NCBI GenBank assembly: GCA_949316235.1
Contig: OX438750.1
Span: 17,610,865-17,674,864 of the forward strand
From: Oegoconia quadripuncta
Taxonomy: Eukaryota > Arthropoda > Insecta > Lepidoptera > Autostichidae
Reading direction: 5' to 3'
Length of the DNA: 64,000 bases
The position numbers and the translations under genes are program-made. Positions 53,881 to 64,000 of the stretch are shown here, piece after piece. Every line of letters starts with the position of its first letter. Position 1 is the stretch's first letter. The notes beneath the pieces are model-generated. The model was not told the DNA's origin and ran no database searches. It saw nothing but the letters and a program-made list of their open reading frames with translations.

Positions 53881-55259
53881 GGAAAATGATGACCTCTATT
53901 GCATTGGTAGGTACTATCGCGCGTCTTATTATTTCAGGAAGAACTTTTTCTTCTTTACATGTGACGTGATGTCTTTACATCACTACTTTAATCCTGTTTT
54001 AAGTTTAGTGAAGTCATATCAGAAATGACACCATTGAGAGTAAAACACACATGTCTTTAGTGTTCAAATTATGAGGTCATCTTCATTGGTATGTTATTCG
54101 TCCATTCATACAACACCATTTTTTGGTACCACCACGCCGAACGATGTTTTTTTTAAGATATTTACCTACACAAAGTCAATTAGAAGTTCCTAATAATAGC
54201 ATTATAATAAATATTCATATTGCATAACCCTGTTACTGCCTGATATATTAACAATGGGGGCCCGCATCGGCCCCTGTGCCGGTATGACATTGTCAACCCT
54301 GACGCGTGGCGTGCGTACGCGCACTTATCTACACGCGTGATTGTTTTATTGAAGCCTGTATCACCCGCCACACGGTGTGCTTTGTATGTTAAACTTTGTG
54401 CTTTGATTTGTACTGAAGAGGTTTTAACTGGTGGTTTGTACTGTGTGATGGACCGTACCAAGATATTAACTAATACTCATTATTGATTTGAAATATTGTG
54501 AATGGATAATAAATAATTTATCGCATGTATGAATACAATAGGTACCTACACATCTACGAGTAGGCATTTTAATGATAACCTTTTCACGATTTGAATATCA
54601 TCGAAGAAAAAGTGAGTACATTGACTCCATTGATACAAAGGAGGTATATCCAGAAAAACTTTTTCTTCTTTAATGTTAATATATTGTTAAGTATATAGAA
54701 TCGTTTATAAAATGGAAAAGTCAAGTTACAGATGGGTTATCAAGTTTGCTGTACATTTCCTCGTGTATGCTGTACCTGTACATTGAAGTATGTACGCTAG
54801 TACATTACATCTCAACAGCCGTATATTGATTAGTTATAGTAGTAGAACATCCTACATAACACTCTGCAAACTAACTTTAAACGATGCCGAATGCGCTACA
54901 AAAATTCGCCAAAAAAAGTTGCTCCGTAACAGGTAATAAGGGGCCAACATTTAATAATATCTGTGAGTGTATCGTGATCAGTTTTAATCAATTATTCATG
55001 TGATCATAATCTTATATATAAGGCTTCAGTAGTGTATTTTGTATCTGGCAATGCCACTTATACAGCAGCAACATCTTACTATATGACAATGTCCGCTTAC
55101 AGCAGCTATCATAGCTTTGAGAAAATTGACTATGCCCTTAACAGTAATTACATTACTCTAAATTATTTGATAATTAATAATTAATGCAATTTATAATTGA
55201 TTAGGTACCATCAAAATTAATTCATTGTGTTTTATAGTATTATATTGTAATGGACATGT
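53881..55259. other. No gene recognised
   Basis: A few CpG-rich words near 54290-54340 (GGCGTGCGTACGCGC). A 93-residue - strand frame there (54180-54461) has no motif. Confidence 0.4.
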
Positions 55260-55480
55260 CCAAGTGCTCGGAAGATGCCTATTGAAAAAATAAATGAATA
55301 TGAGTATCGTCCAGGTAGACAAGACCAAATAGTGTTAAAAGCTAAATATCCTCGAAACGGCTTAACCGATTTTCTCCAAAACATGGCTAAGAACCTGTCC
55401 CAGCATTACTGAGATACGTCCGGACAAAGACTGGACACAACGTCATCAAACACATAACACCCTTCGCTTTTCGTCGGGGG
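55260..55480 (-). repeat. Interspersed repeat (AAATCGGTTAAGCCGTTTCGAGG type)
   Basis: CCTCGAAACGGCTTAACCG with TTTTCTCCAAAACATGGC is the complement of the block at 57960-57995 (ATCGGTTAAGCCGTTTTGA). It ends GTCGGGGGTTAAAA. Confidence 0.55.
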
Positions 55481-56269
55481 TTAAAATACGTTAACGTCGT
55501 CGCGGACCGCAAACATTTCATTTTCAATTGTTTCTGCATCGCGACAATTACCGTCAATGCTTATTTTGTTCACGCTGTAAATTGTCAATAATAATATGAG
55601 TTTAAAACCCAAAAAGCCCGACAGCATATTTTTAATTTCGCGGGCGCCATGTTGGATTATTTATCATAAAATATATCCTATGACACTCCAGGAATCCAAG
55701 CCGTTTATTTATTTATTTATTATTTATACATACACTGAAAAACATTACCGTCATTCTTTGGACAGACACTGTTTTCAAGCTTCCTCCTTACCCATACATC
55801 AATATATTGATATACACATGTCTAAAAATGTGTACCGTTCATACAATACGTTACGAATATAAAATACAAAGTAGGTAGACACCATTTTGTAACCCTACCC
55901 AATGTGGGGACGGAGCAAAAAGTGGGAGATTTTATTCTCTTTTTCAAAAGCGTAAGCTGCACGTGGTAGGGTTGTGGTCTAGCGTTGTTCCTTTTTTAAA
56001 AGTATTATGTTGATCAAAATTCTTCAGCGGAGAGCGTCAATGGATCGGTTACAACGGCTTTTTGATGCCAACCTCGGTTTTGATCAGTGGACTGATTACT
56101 TGGGTCTTAATTACTTCTAATTAGGTATCAATTTACATCTTCTTAAGTATACTTGGACAACCACAAGCTAGTAGGATTAAGTGATATTTTTTATCAGTAA
56201 AAATAATAGTTTAAAGCGCTATTGATAAACTGTTAAGTTCCCTAATGAATAACACACGAATACCCTTCG
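55481..56269. other. No gene recognised
   Basis: An 88-residue frame at 55596-55862 contains a TTTATTTATTTA run and no motif. Confidence 0.4.
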
Positions 56270-56409
56270 TAATAAGCCATTCTCAAGATTGAGATGACCT
56301 TAAGTTGACGCTTGAGAATCTGTTGCATATTAAAACAGTATCAATAATAATTGTATTGGCACTAAAGACGCGATCTTAATCTCAATATCGACTTATTAAT
56401 ACGGCCCTA
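56270..56409. mobile_element. MITE, copy 2 of the 6628 family
   Basis: TCGTAATAAGCCATTCTCAAG at the left and CGACTTATTAATACGGCCC at the right, with the shared interior TGACCTTAAGTTGACGCTTG. Confidence 0.7.
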
Positions 56410-56591
56410 TTGTACACAGCGTGGTTATCTGAGCCCATGAACTAATCTGGCAACGATAACGCTTTTTAACCCCCGATGAAAAACGACGGGTTTTATTCTT
56501 TGACCGTGTTGAAAAAATGGATAAGCCGTTACGATATTTATCTTTCAACACAGTTGTTTGTTGTAATTGGATAATATCATAATATTCCGAT

Positions 56592-56885
56592 GGACGACCT
56601 GTTTGGTGTAGTGGTTAGAAACTCTGACTGCTATACCAAAAGGTTGTGGGTTCAAATCCCGCTAGGGGAATATGTTTGTATGATGAATATAGACACGTGT
56701 TCCTGAGTGATGGATGTTTTTCATTTATATATTTATTTATTAACAAAAAACAAAACGTATTTGTGTAGTATATCAACCATCTGGTATCCACAACTCGAGC
56801 ATATAGTTGCTTAATGTGGAACTAGATTGCGTTGTGTGTATGTCCAAGGAATATTTATTTATTAATTATTTATTTAATTTCAAAA
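56592..56885 (+). repeat. SINE-II, complete copy
   Basis: GACGACCTGTTTGGTGTAGTGG head, B-box GGGTTCAAATCC, GATGGATGTTTTTCATTTAT, and GTGGAACTAGATTGCG 3' part. Confidence 0.85.
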
Positions 56886-57639
56886 TTTCCATTTATAGTT
56901 ATCACATAACGATTTGTCATTCCTACTAAAAGCATCTTATAATATGTAACATAAACATCATTATAAAAATTATAACTTATAAATAATTTACCAAAAAATT
57001 GAGAAATAATAATACAATGTGTCTTACACTATGATGACTGATTGTCGTGTCCACACGCGCGCACACACAAAACACACACAATCTTTCTCATAATTTTATA
57101 ACATAGGTACATGTATTTAGTGACATATAGCTCTTGTATACATAGTCTATTACGTGCTGTTTCAGAACTGATGTATACCAGTTTAAGTAATTTAGCTTTC
57201 TGAATGAATGTCAGGAGGGCCACACAGGCAAATATATAGGAGAACTCAAATACAATAGTATAACTATGAATAAACATTATTTGAATTATTTTATTTTTAT
57301 TTCGTTATTTGAAAACGAACCTCTCGACGCTATGATGTTGGCTACATGCATGCCCTATTACAATATGTCTATGTGTTCTCCAATAAATAAATCTAATAAG
57401 TGTAAACTGGCCGCGTGTCGGAAATATGCAGTACGTCGTCATGTTAACATTTAATACCTGAATGTCACTAATTAAGACGTCGCCGTCTCACTATAAATAT
57501 TGTAAAAAATTAAGCACTACAACGCTTTTTATTGATCGTTACATTTTAATTAATACGATGCTTGTTTGGTGGGAAATTATTTCGGCAAAAATGAGGTACT
57601 TAAATTAAGAAAACTAGCAGTTTGTTCAACCCCCCGAGG
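56886..57639. other. No gene recognised
   Basis: Contains a CACACA-rich patch at about 57055-57080. Confidence 0.4.
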
Positions 57640-58015
57640 TGTAAATATTTAAACCCCAATGAAAATCGACGTAGTGTGTGAGTGTGTGTGTGTATGTGTG
57701 CGTGTTTGTGTGTGGGTCTGTGTCCAAACTTTGTTCAGATGGATCTGAATAATGCGTGGTCCGATTAGAGTGCGTTTGTATATATTAAACAATAGAAAAT
57801 AAAGGTACGTATTATTTATCCATGTTTAATGAAAGCCGCTTCGAAGATATTTTGGTTGAAACAAAGTTTTTTTTGTGCATTTGGATAATAATCATCCGGG
57901 GGGTTTTCTAATTTTTTTTTTTATATCTAAGATTAAACTCGGGTATAGGTTCTATAGCCATGTTTGAAGGAAATCGGTTAAGCCGTTTTGAAGATATGTA
58001 ACTTTTAATATAGTT
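57640..58015 (+). repeat. Interspersed repeat with GT-rich microsatellite
   Basis: GTGTGTGAGTGTGTGTGTG at 57675-57715, followed by a body with AAATCGGTTAAGCCGTTTTG. It shares that block with 55260-55480 inverted. Confidence 0.55.
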
Positions 58016-58116
58016 TGTTTAGTATCTGAATGATTTAATCATTAATCTTTTGGTTTCTCGAGGGTTTACAAAATTTTTACTAGATGAGAGATAAGTATGC
58101 GATGTATGTATTTAAT

Positions 58117-58325
58117 ACTAGCTTTCCGCCCGCAGCTTCGCCTGCGTGGAATAACCATATCGCGGAAATTTGTTTATCCCGCGGGAACTACTAACTTTAT
58201 CGGGATAAAAAGTCTCTTATGTTTTAATCCAGGGTATATTCTACCTATATACCGTTTCGCCGTGATTGAGCAACAAAAAAACAAATAAACAAACAAACAT
58301 CTAAACTTTCGCATTTTAGTTAGAT
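58117..58325 (+). repeat. CTAGCTTTCCGCCCGCAGCTTCGCC repeat
   Basis: See 7796-8040; it also carries the CGGAAATTTGTTTATCCCGC block found at the LINE junction (1680-1700, inverted). Confidence 0.75.
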
Positions 58326-58429
58326 GTCAAGACCTGTATGCAAAGATACTAAAGGGCATATATAGATTGATCGGAAAAAATCTTATTGGAAAATGGAAAT
58401 AACGGAGTCACAAACTGATTCGTTTTCGT

Positions 58430-58590
58430 TTTTTTTTTTTATGCACAACGGGTTGTTACTTGACCTCAATCACACCCGACGTTAAGTGAAGATGAGGTCG
58501 AAGGTGGAAGCGTACTGACCCGGACACCCCAACACACACAACACATTTGGGGGACTGGCTATCTTATCTTTGACAAACGGATTAGCGAAG
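58430..58590 (-). repeat. SINE-III 3' fragment, inverted
   Basis: TTTTTATGCACAACGGGTTG, then GATGAGGTCGAAGGTGG and CATTTGGGGGACTGGC; a small CACACA expansion lies inside. Confidence 0.75.
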
Positions 58591-58591
58591 T

Positions 58592-58870
58592 TAAGCAATG
58601 TCGGGGGCGGTCAGTCCTTGGATGGGTAACCACTATTTGCATTTATTTCTGTGTTTCGGAGGGCATGTTAAATATTCGGCCCGGTTGTTTTCCATTGAAG
58701 CCAATAAGTCGGTGGCCTACAGGAGCGACTTTAAAACTGACTGACTGTCAGGTGGCCACTACTCTGACCAATTTGCACTGGGCTCTGAAGTGGTTTGTGG
58801 CTCATATCATATCCTAGTAAGAGGAAGCTGTGCCCCAACTATGGGGACTTAAGCCGTTGTTATGATTATA
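58592..58870 (+). repeat. 5S rRNA-derived SINE
   Basis: GCGAAGTTAAGCAATGTCGG and CAGTCCTTGGATGGGTAACC match the 5S rRNA internal promoter (box A and box C) in the right order and spacing. The body (GGTGGCCTACAGGAGCGAC, GGGCTCTGAAGTGG) and a TATGATTATAAT-like end are unrelated to 5S. It is a SINE3-type element, not a 5S gene: the 5' third of 5S is missing. Confidence 0.7.
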
Positions 58871-60214
58871 ATTTGTTTTTTGTTAGTGTATACTATAACT
58901 TGTTTTCAAATTACATTATAAGTACTTAATCTCACAGACTTCATATTCTCACCCCTAATTACAGTATAGGTAATGTAAGTAGATCATCTTCAAAACCTAT
59001 AATTTAAATCTAATGGATGTTTACCTATTAGAGTGTTCAATAATTAGCTATACAGGCTCATACATCATGGGCTCATAATAACAATTTTGATTGATAATAT
59101 AATCATATACATCGTGGCGCAAACGTGTTAGTGAGTGCATGATAGATGCGGGCATCTAGCCGAGATATCCAGTGTATTTGATATAATTTCGCCGTCGTGC
59201 TAGTACAGTGACCGGATAGTTACGATTGCCAGTCTAATAATGCTGAAATCCATAAATTTTGTTCCGATTTCAATAGTGGTGGGTTACTTCCAGTGTTTTA
59301 TATTTTCAAAATAAACATTACTTTCAGAATAAAAACGAAATACCTGCGTATATGTGTGCGGGAGAAGGGGGATCGACTTATTTAAACATGTACACGATGG
59401 AGCAAGATGGAGCTCTGATGACTTATAGAACTATTAGATAAAAGACTCTATCACCTCTTAAAGACTCAAAAGTAAATATATGTGGTAATGGACATCGCCA
59501 TTAGCTTTAACAAGTTGGTTAAAGTACTTTACGACACCAATTTAAACATTTTTAACTTCTCTTATAATTTCGTAATAATCGACTAGAAATATTAAACAAT
59601 TACACCCCGTATACTTCCACGAAAAAAGGGGCGACCTGATCAATTTGGATTCAATTGTAATAAGTACTTGTGCTAAATTTGGCCAAAAATATGCGAAAAT
59701 ATTAGTCACATTTCCTCAAGATTTCTTAAATCCCCGCAAACTGAGGGGTTTGGTATCCAACGGCCATGCCCGGAGGAAATGATATATCAGAGGCAGTACG
59801 TGATTTGCGAGTTGGGAGCGGTGTGGCAGCGCGGGCGAGGGACGAGGGATTTAATCGCAGGAAGCGACACCGCCGCCGCGCCATGATAAATCTGCAACAG
59901 GACTTATCTATCTGACGCAGACACTTACCAAACTCTGTCACATTCAAATCGCCCTATAATGCAATTTTCAGTGCACTAAATTAGGCTCGAGATAGCTTAT
60001 GTTCATCACTCTACCTTAGTTAGTGTTACTAACTTAGTCTCAGCGCTGCTGACTGAACGAACTAACGTGCTATACGATTAGGGCGCTATCTGTCCTTAAT
60101 TTAAACGAAATTAGCACGCTAACTCATCTAGTTCATTGAAAATTGCATAATGTAAAGAGTGCGCAAATAAATACTTTGCAAACTAAATTTTATAGTAAGC
60201 AGTTAAACGTGGCC
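58871..60214. other. No supported gene
   Basis: A GC-rich patch at 59800-59890 (GGCAGCGCGGGCGAGGGACG, CCGCCGCCGCGCC) is covered by a 73-residue - strand frame (59726-59947), Arg-rich and without a known motif. It could be an exon; evidence is weak. Confidence 0.35.
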
Positions 60215-60330
60215 GTAAGTGTGATTTTCCCGTGACCGTCGTAAAAGGAGATAATGCCGAGCATAACAACACAACTCAACATATGAGATAGGCTTATTTC
60301 CAGCAGTGGACGCTGGTGAGGGTCCTGTGC
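60215..60330 (+). repeat. Fragment of a retroposon 3' region
   Basis: GGAGATAATGCCGAGC and AGGCTTATTTCCAGCAGTGGACG resemble the end common to many lepidopteran retroposons. No second copy in this window confirms it. Confidence 0.35.
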
Positions 60331-61489
60331 AAATTATTATTACGCATTGTCATTTGTACAAGTTCAAGCATGTGGGTCAGAATACTCGGATCTCGCTGCA
60401 TATGCGTATAATATACCTAAATACAGTGTTAATAATTCGACATATAATAGGATGACAGTCAGTTTGTTCGTGCATGCAACCATCATAGAACATACCTTAC
60501 TCTCCAAGCAAACACTTACACCTACACTACTAACTAAAGGTCGAATATATAGAGTGGCTTTAAAATACCTGGCAACACCGTTTAATGCATAGCGTTATTA
60601 TATTCTTTTTTTTTCCCTAATTCATGCATAATATTTGTTTGTCTATTGTTCTTCTGTATGTTTGAATTAGTATGTACTTTAGTACTGTAAAACTGTACCC
60701 CCTGTGCATGCGGAGGTTACCTATAATTAGTCGTAACATTAAGAAACAAACCTATTGTTAAATTAAGCGTAATTGAGCCGATATTACTGTTGTGACTGTT
60801 GGTAATCCTAAATAAATAAAAAACTACTTTGTATGGGGGATTTTATTACAGATACCCAGAAAATCAGCTCCATTTTGCAACAGGGCAGAATTTCCTATAT
60901 GCCAGTAACATCCACTAGCCAGGTGCCCGGCATGATTCATTTTACCGCGATAGTGCTGTTTATTCTCTACGAATAGCCTACGGATGGAGTGACGGTTGCC
61001 GGCATAGAATAGACAGGTTCTATTGCGGGCTTGTTACGATAACAAAGTATTATAGAAAATGTTTCCTTCCTGTCCCGTGTCTTTGTATACTTCTAACAAA
61101 CTATTATTGACTGTATTCATGTTTCTAATCTACATGATTATCACACTGCGCAAACAATTACGATATCTGTAGGATACTTATCCTAAAGATAGAATGGAAA
61201 AAAAATAACATAGAACAAAAACCTTCATCAATACATCAATACTATTATGGATTCCAATCATGCGTAGGCTGAAGCAAGGATTATTAAAAGTCATTATCAA
61301 TTATAAATCCCTCTGGACAACCACAATCAATCTAGCATCATAACAAAAAGAAAACGTCCACCACACCGCTTCAATCGGACTCGTAGTCCCATCAATAACG
61401 CTTTATGAGTGTAATCTAGTTGGTAACTATTCTAAGTCGCGGCACGTCAAAGTCTCCATTCGTAGAAGTACTACGTGTAAAAACCAGTC
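60331..61489. other. No gene recognised
   Basis: AT-rich upstream region of the host gene; the frame at 60347-60592 has no motif. Confidence 0.4.
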
Positions 61490-61705
61490 CGTAGCGCGCG
61501 CTACCGCTCGCGTGCTGCGCTTGTGCGCCGCCCCGCGCGCTCCCGACATGGGCGCACGCGCACGCGTAGAGGGGACCCTCTATATAAACCCTACCGCCCT
61601 TCCTGATTCAATCATACCCTACTCACGCTCCGTGCGTACGTGTCGTTCTCTGGTACGACCTTGTAAATACGTAGTTCGTTTAGTTACGTAGTTTATTTAG
61701 TTAAC
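61490..61705 (+). promoter_or_regulatory. TATA promoter and 5' UTR of the gene at 61706
   Basis: A CpG-rich stretch (61490-61565) precedes TATATAAA at 61581-61588. A TTCA initiator-like word places the start near 61610, 29 bases after the TATA start. The 5' UTR of about 95 bases has no upstream ATG. Confidence 0.7.
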
Positions 61706-62301
61706 ATGTGTTTAGCTAAGGATGATTCTTCACCGCAAAAGGAGGCGCTAACCCCTCGGTCGCCTTGGGCTAAGCTTCTGAACCGTCAGGTAAGAGTCCA
61801 GAGAATTTATTTTAATGCTCTTTACTTACATTTTCAAGATCTCATATTTTCTGTCAACTTTCCATTCGATGTTTCCCCTATCCACTTACGATTACAATTA
61901 CAGAATCTAATGATTTTCTTTTTTTATTTCAGAACTCAAAGCCAAGGCTTCCTAGGAAGGTGGCAAGCTCAACTAGGGTGAATTTGAATAAGTGCTGGTC
62001 TAAACTGGGAGAGCTGATCTCCAACTCCTCGCCACGCACTGACCTGCCATCGCAAAAGACTGCATACCCCGAAGAACCTGTGTTAGTACCGTTCTTCGAA
62101 TTCTTCTACCCTGAAGACCCGGTCAAACCGATTCCAGTGGAAGACAACGATAATGTTGAAAATCAAAACATCCTCAATTCGAATCGCTTCGAGCTGGTCT
62201 CCGACAATCTCGAGGCCGACGACAATATGGTCAACGAAGTTCGGGAAATCTGCTACTCATCGGCGATGCACAACTGTCTCGTATGTAAATTTTGTTATTA
62301 G
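61706..62301 (+). CDS. Host gene, two coding exons, unrecognised 150-aa protein
   Basis: Exon 1 (61706-61789, 28 codons) ends CGTCAG|GTAAGA. A 143-bp intron (61790-61932) ends TTTTTTTATTTCAG, and exon 2 starts at 61933 in the same phase (0) and runs to TAG at 62299-62301. The protein starts basic and Ser/Pro-rich (SSPQKE, SPWAKLL, SKPRLPRK), which may be a phosphorylated or nuclear-type region. It continues with NKCWSKLGELI and then an acidic, Pro-rich half with YPEEPVLVPFFEFFYPEDP and a Cys-rich end (CLVCKFCY). No domain or family was recognised; there is no signal peptide or membrane segment. An alternative is that CTC|GTATGT at 62281 is a splice donor, which would replace the last six residues. 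The compact promoter, short first exon and long AT-rich 3' region are reminiscent of inducible regulatory genes, but that is a guess. Confidence 0.65.
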
Positions 62302-63420
62302 TCCTTTTAGAATCTGAATCTTCTATTTCCAATTTCTCTTGCTAAGTTTTATCAACCATTTGGTACTAAATACAGTGTAACAAAATCTCGTCTTCCAATA
62401 ATAGATTTAGTGCACGTTCAGTTTTACGTGCGTTTATCCCATGTCTTCCATTAGACTTAGTGAATGTTGATACAAGACTTCTTCTGATTACAATCTTAAT
62501 CTTGTGATGTTAGTTTGGTAAATCTTTTCGTTAGTAATAAAGCGATCTGACGAGGTGTTGTATCATCATTCTTATATTAGTGTTCGATGTAATGTATCAG
62601 TTTATAAATTGACAGCGAGTTTTGGTAGACAGCTTTAAAAACAACTGCACTGTAATTATCATCGCACCAGTTTCCGGCTATCTCCTCGACTTGAATGTTA
62701 GCAGAATTAGCTTCACTTCTATCTCTATTTGTGTACTGTATCAATTGTCTTCCTTTAGTTTGTAAAAGAGTTTTATTTTGTCTGTGATATCAAGAGTATA
62801 AATAATGAAGCTTTAATTAGTTAAGAAATTATATAGTAGTACTTATAGACTCTTGATCAGAAATATATTATCAAAAATTAATTTCACTGACTGCTTTGGA
62901 TTCTTTTTTTTAATTTAAACAACAATTTTGATTTAGTACCATAATAATTTATTGCTGTAATTTGTTTTGTAAATATTAAATCTTCAGCATTCCAAAGCAG
63001 TCAGTTGAAATACTTTAGCACATTAATTTACGAACTGAATTAACATATCAGTGACAAAAGCTTTAATAGTTTTAAGGTGTAGATTAAAATTAACTAATTG
63101 AATTGACGTGGGGTTTGACAGTAGGCCGAGTGTGCCAATCTTACTTAGATTTAAGTTCTATACTTGTTGCTCTAGTTAGAAGAGTCTTATGTTAAGATTT
63201 ACTTTAAGCTTTTAATTTAAGTTGGTATATGTGCCTTTTAGCTATACTCTTTGTTGAATTCTTCCATTTGTGTCAAGTTATTAGTACTTAGTTCTATTAG
63301 ATTGTAATTTTATGTTAATGTGTACTCTAAAATATCTATCATTCATTGTAGACTGATAATATTAAGGAATTGCAAGACTTTCGTTTGATCTCCCATTCTT
63401 AATAAACGTTGTTTACATAA
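62302..63420 (+). other. Probable 3' UTR with polyadenylation signal
   Basis: AT-rich with no coding frame. AATAAA at 63401-63406 followed by GTTGTTT is a plausible cleavage region. Inside it, ACTGACTGCTTTGGA (62886-62900) and TCCAAAGCAGTCAGT (62991-63005) form a perfect 15-bp stem with a 90-base loop. Confidence 0.5.
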
Positions 63421-63559
63421 TATAAATAGACATATTTTATTTCAATTTTAGTTCACCCCTTAGCTTAATTAAACCAGTTACATGCACAGCTTCCCTCAAA
63501 ATAGGATTGTATTTTCTATAAGCACTTGCGAATTAACCAAGATTAAGGTCCGTATTTCA

Positions 63560-63860
63560 AAATGCTACTCAAGCGTGGATATGCGCTTGAGCATAGTCAG
63601 AAAGAGATGGCGAGATACAAGTTACATAAAGCTGTAAAACTATAAATACATTTATCTTACAATCTCGCTGCAACTAGAAAGTAAAATAAGTCTTACATTC
63701 ATTAACTTCAGTTTCCCCCTTGTCTCTGCCTTGACTTACATGCATAATGCATTTTGATATTCTACATATTGCTAACAAAGAGATGACAAGCAAGATAATT
63801 TACGCAAATTAACTTTAATTATACTCATCTTTGAGTTCTCGCTGCAACTAGAAAATAAAA
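63560..63860. repeat. Short repeats, possibly MITE remnants
   Basis: CTCGCTGCAACTAGAAA occurs at 63664-63680 and 63838-63854. A CTCAAGCG/CGCTTGAG pair lies at 63570-63595. The family is unknown. Confidence 0.4.
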
Positions 63861-64000
63861 AGGAATTGCTGTAAAGGAAGCAAGAACAATTATTTAACTC
63901 AGTTAGATACTACTGCAATAAAGCTTCTACATTAAAATTTCTTATAATAGGCAGTATAAACTTGCTAAAGATAACTATCAACACACGCTGTAGGTACTCA

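Noticed and set aside
58600..58660. 5S rRNA gene
   Set aside because: Only the internal promoter region matches; the first third and the terminal stem of 5S are absent and a SINE body follows.

Overview
The window looks like nuclear DNA of a moth or butterfly (Lepidoptera). It is AT-rich and packed with dispersed tRNA-derived and 5S-derived SINEs, MITEs, LINE tails, a mariner remnant and LTR retrotransposons. The species assignment is an inference from repeat style; no species marker was found. One multi-exon host gene is supported (61.5-63.4 kb), plus three or four promoter-like or CpG-rich stretches that may be first exons of genes lying outside the window.

Layout. 0-12.8 kb: a 5'-truncated LINE at the left edge, then mostly non-coding DNA with SINEs, MITEs, a CpG-rich promoter-like block (4.4-5.1 kb) and a CCAAT/TATA promoter-like cluster (8.3-8.4 kb). 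12.8-40.7 kb: a nested pile of gypsy/errantivirus-type LTR elements, all on the + strand. Family A is present as copies A1, A2 and A3, with tRNA-Ser primer binding sites and env remnants. Family B is one nearly complete copy (31446-39526) with gag, pol, an F-type env and LTRs about 99% identical. Into copy A2 a young intact Copia element has inserted on the - strand (21702-26182), with identical 182-bp LTRs, a 5-bp target duplication and a 1352-residue polyprotein. 40.7-61 kb: LINE fragments, SINEs, fold-back elements, a mariner remnant and simple repeats in otherwise unassigned DNA. 61.5-64 kb: a TATA promoter, a two-exon gene for a 150-residue protein that I do not recognise, and its long AT-rich 3' region.

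How parts work together. The LTR elements show retrovirus-like gene expression signals. Family B has a TATA/initiator pair in its LTR, a tRNA-Ser PBS, a leader splice donor, a TTTAAAC slippery site at the gag/pol overlap and a splice acceptor just before env. Family A instead puts a tiny signal-peptide-like reading frame in the leader, ending exactly at a splice donor in phase with an acceptor before env; this arrangement is kept in both copies with a leader. The most noteworthy structures are these signals, a 1-kb direct duplication flanking family B whose second copy keeps the empty site, two cases of an LTR element sitting inside the PBS of a relative, a quasi-palindrome within a reverse transcriptase, and a SINE with a 5S rRNA-derived head. 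Nothing here is a CRISPR, operon or bacterial system.
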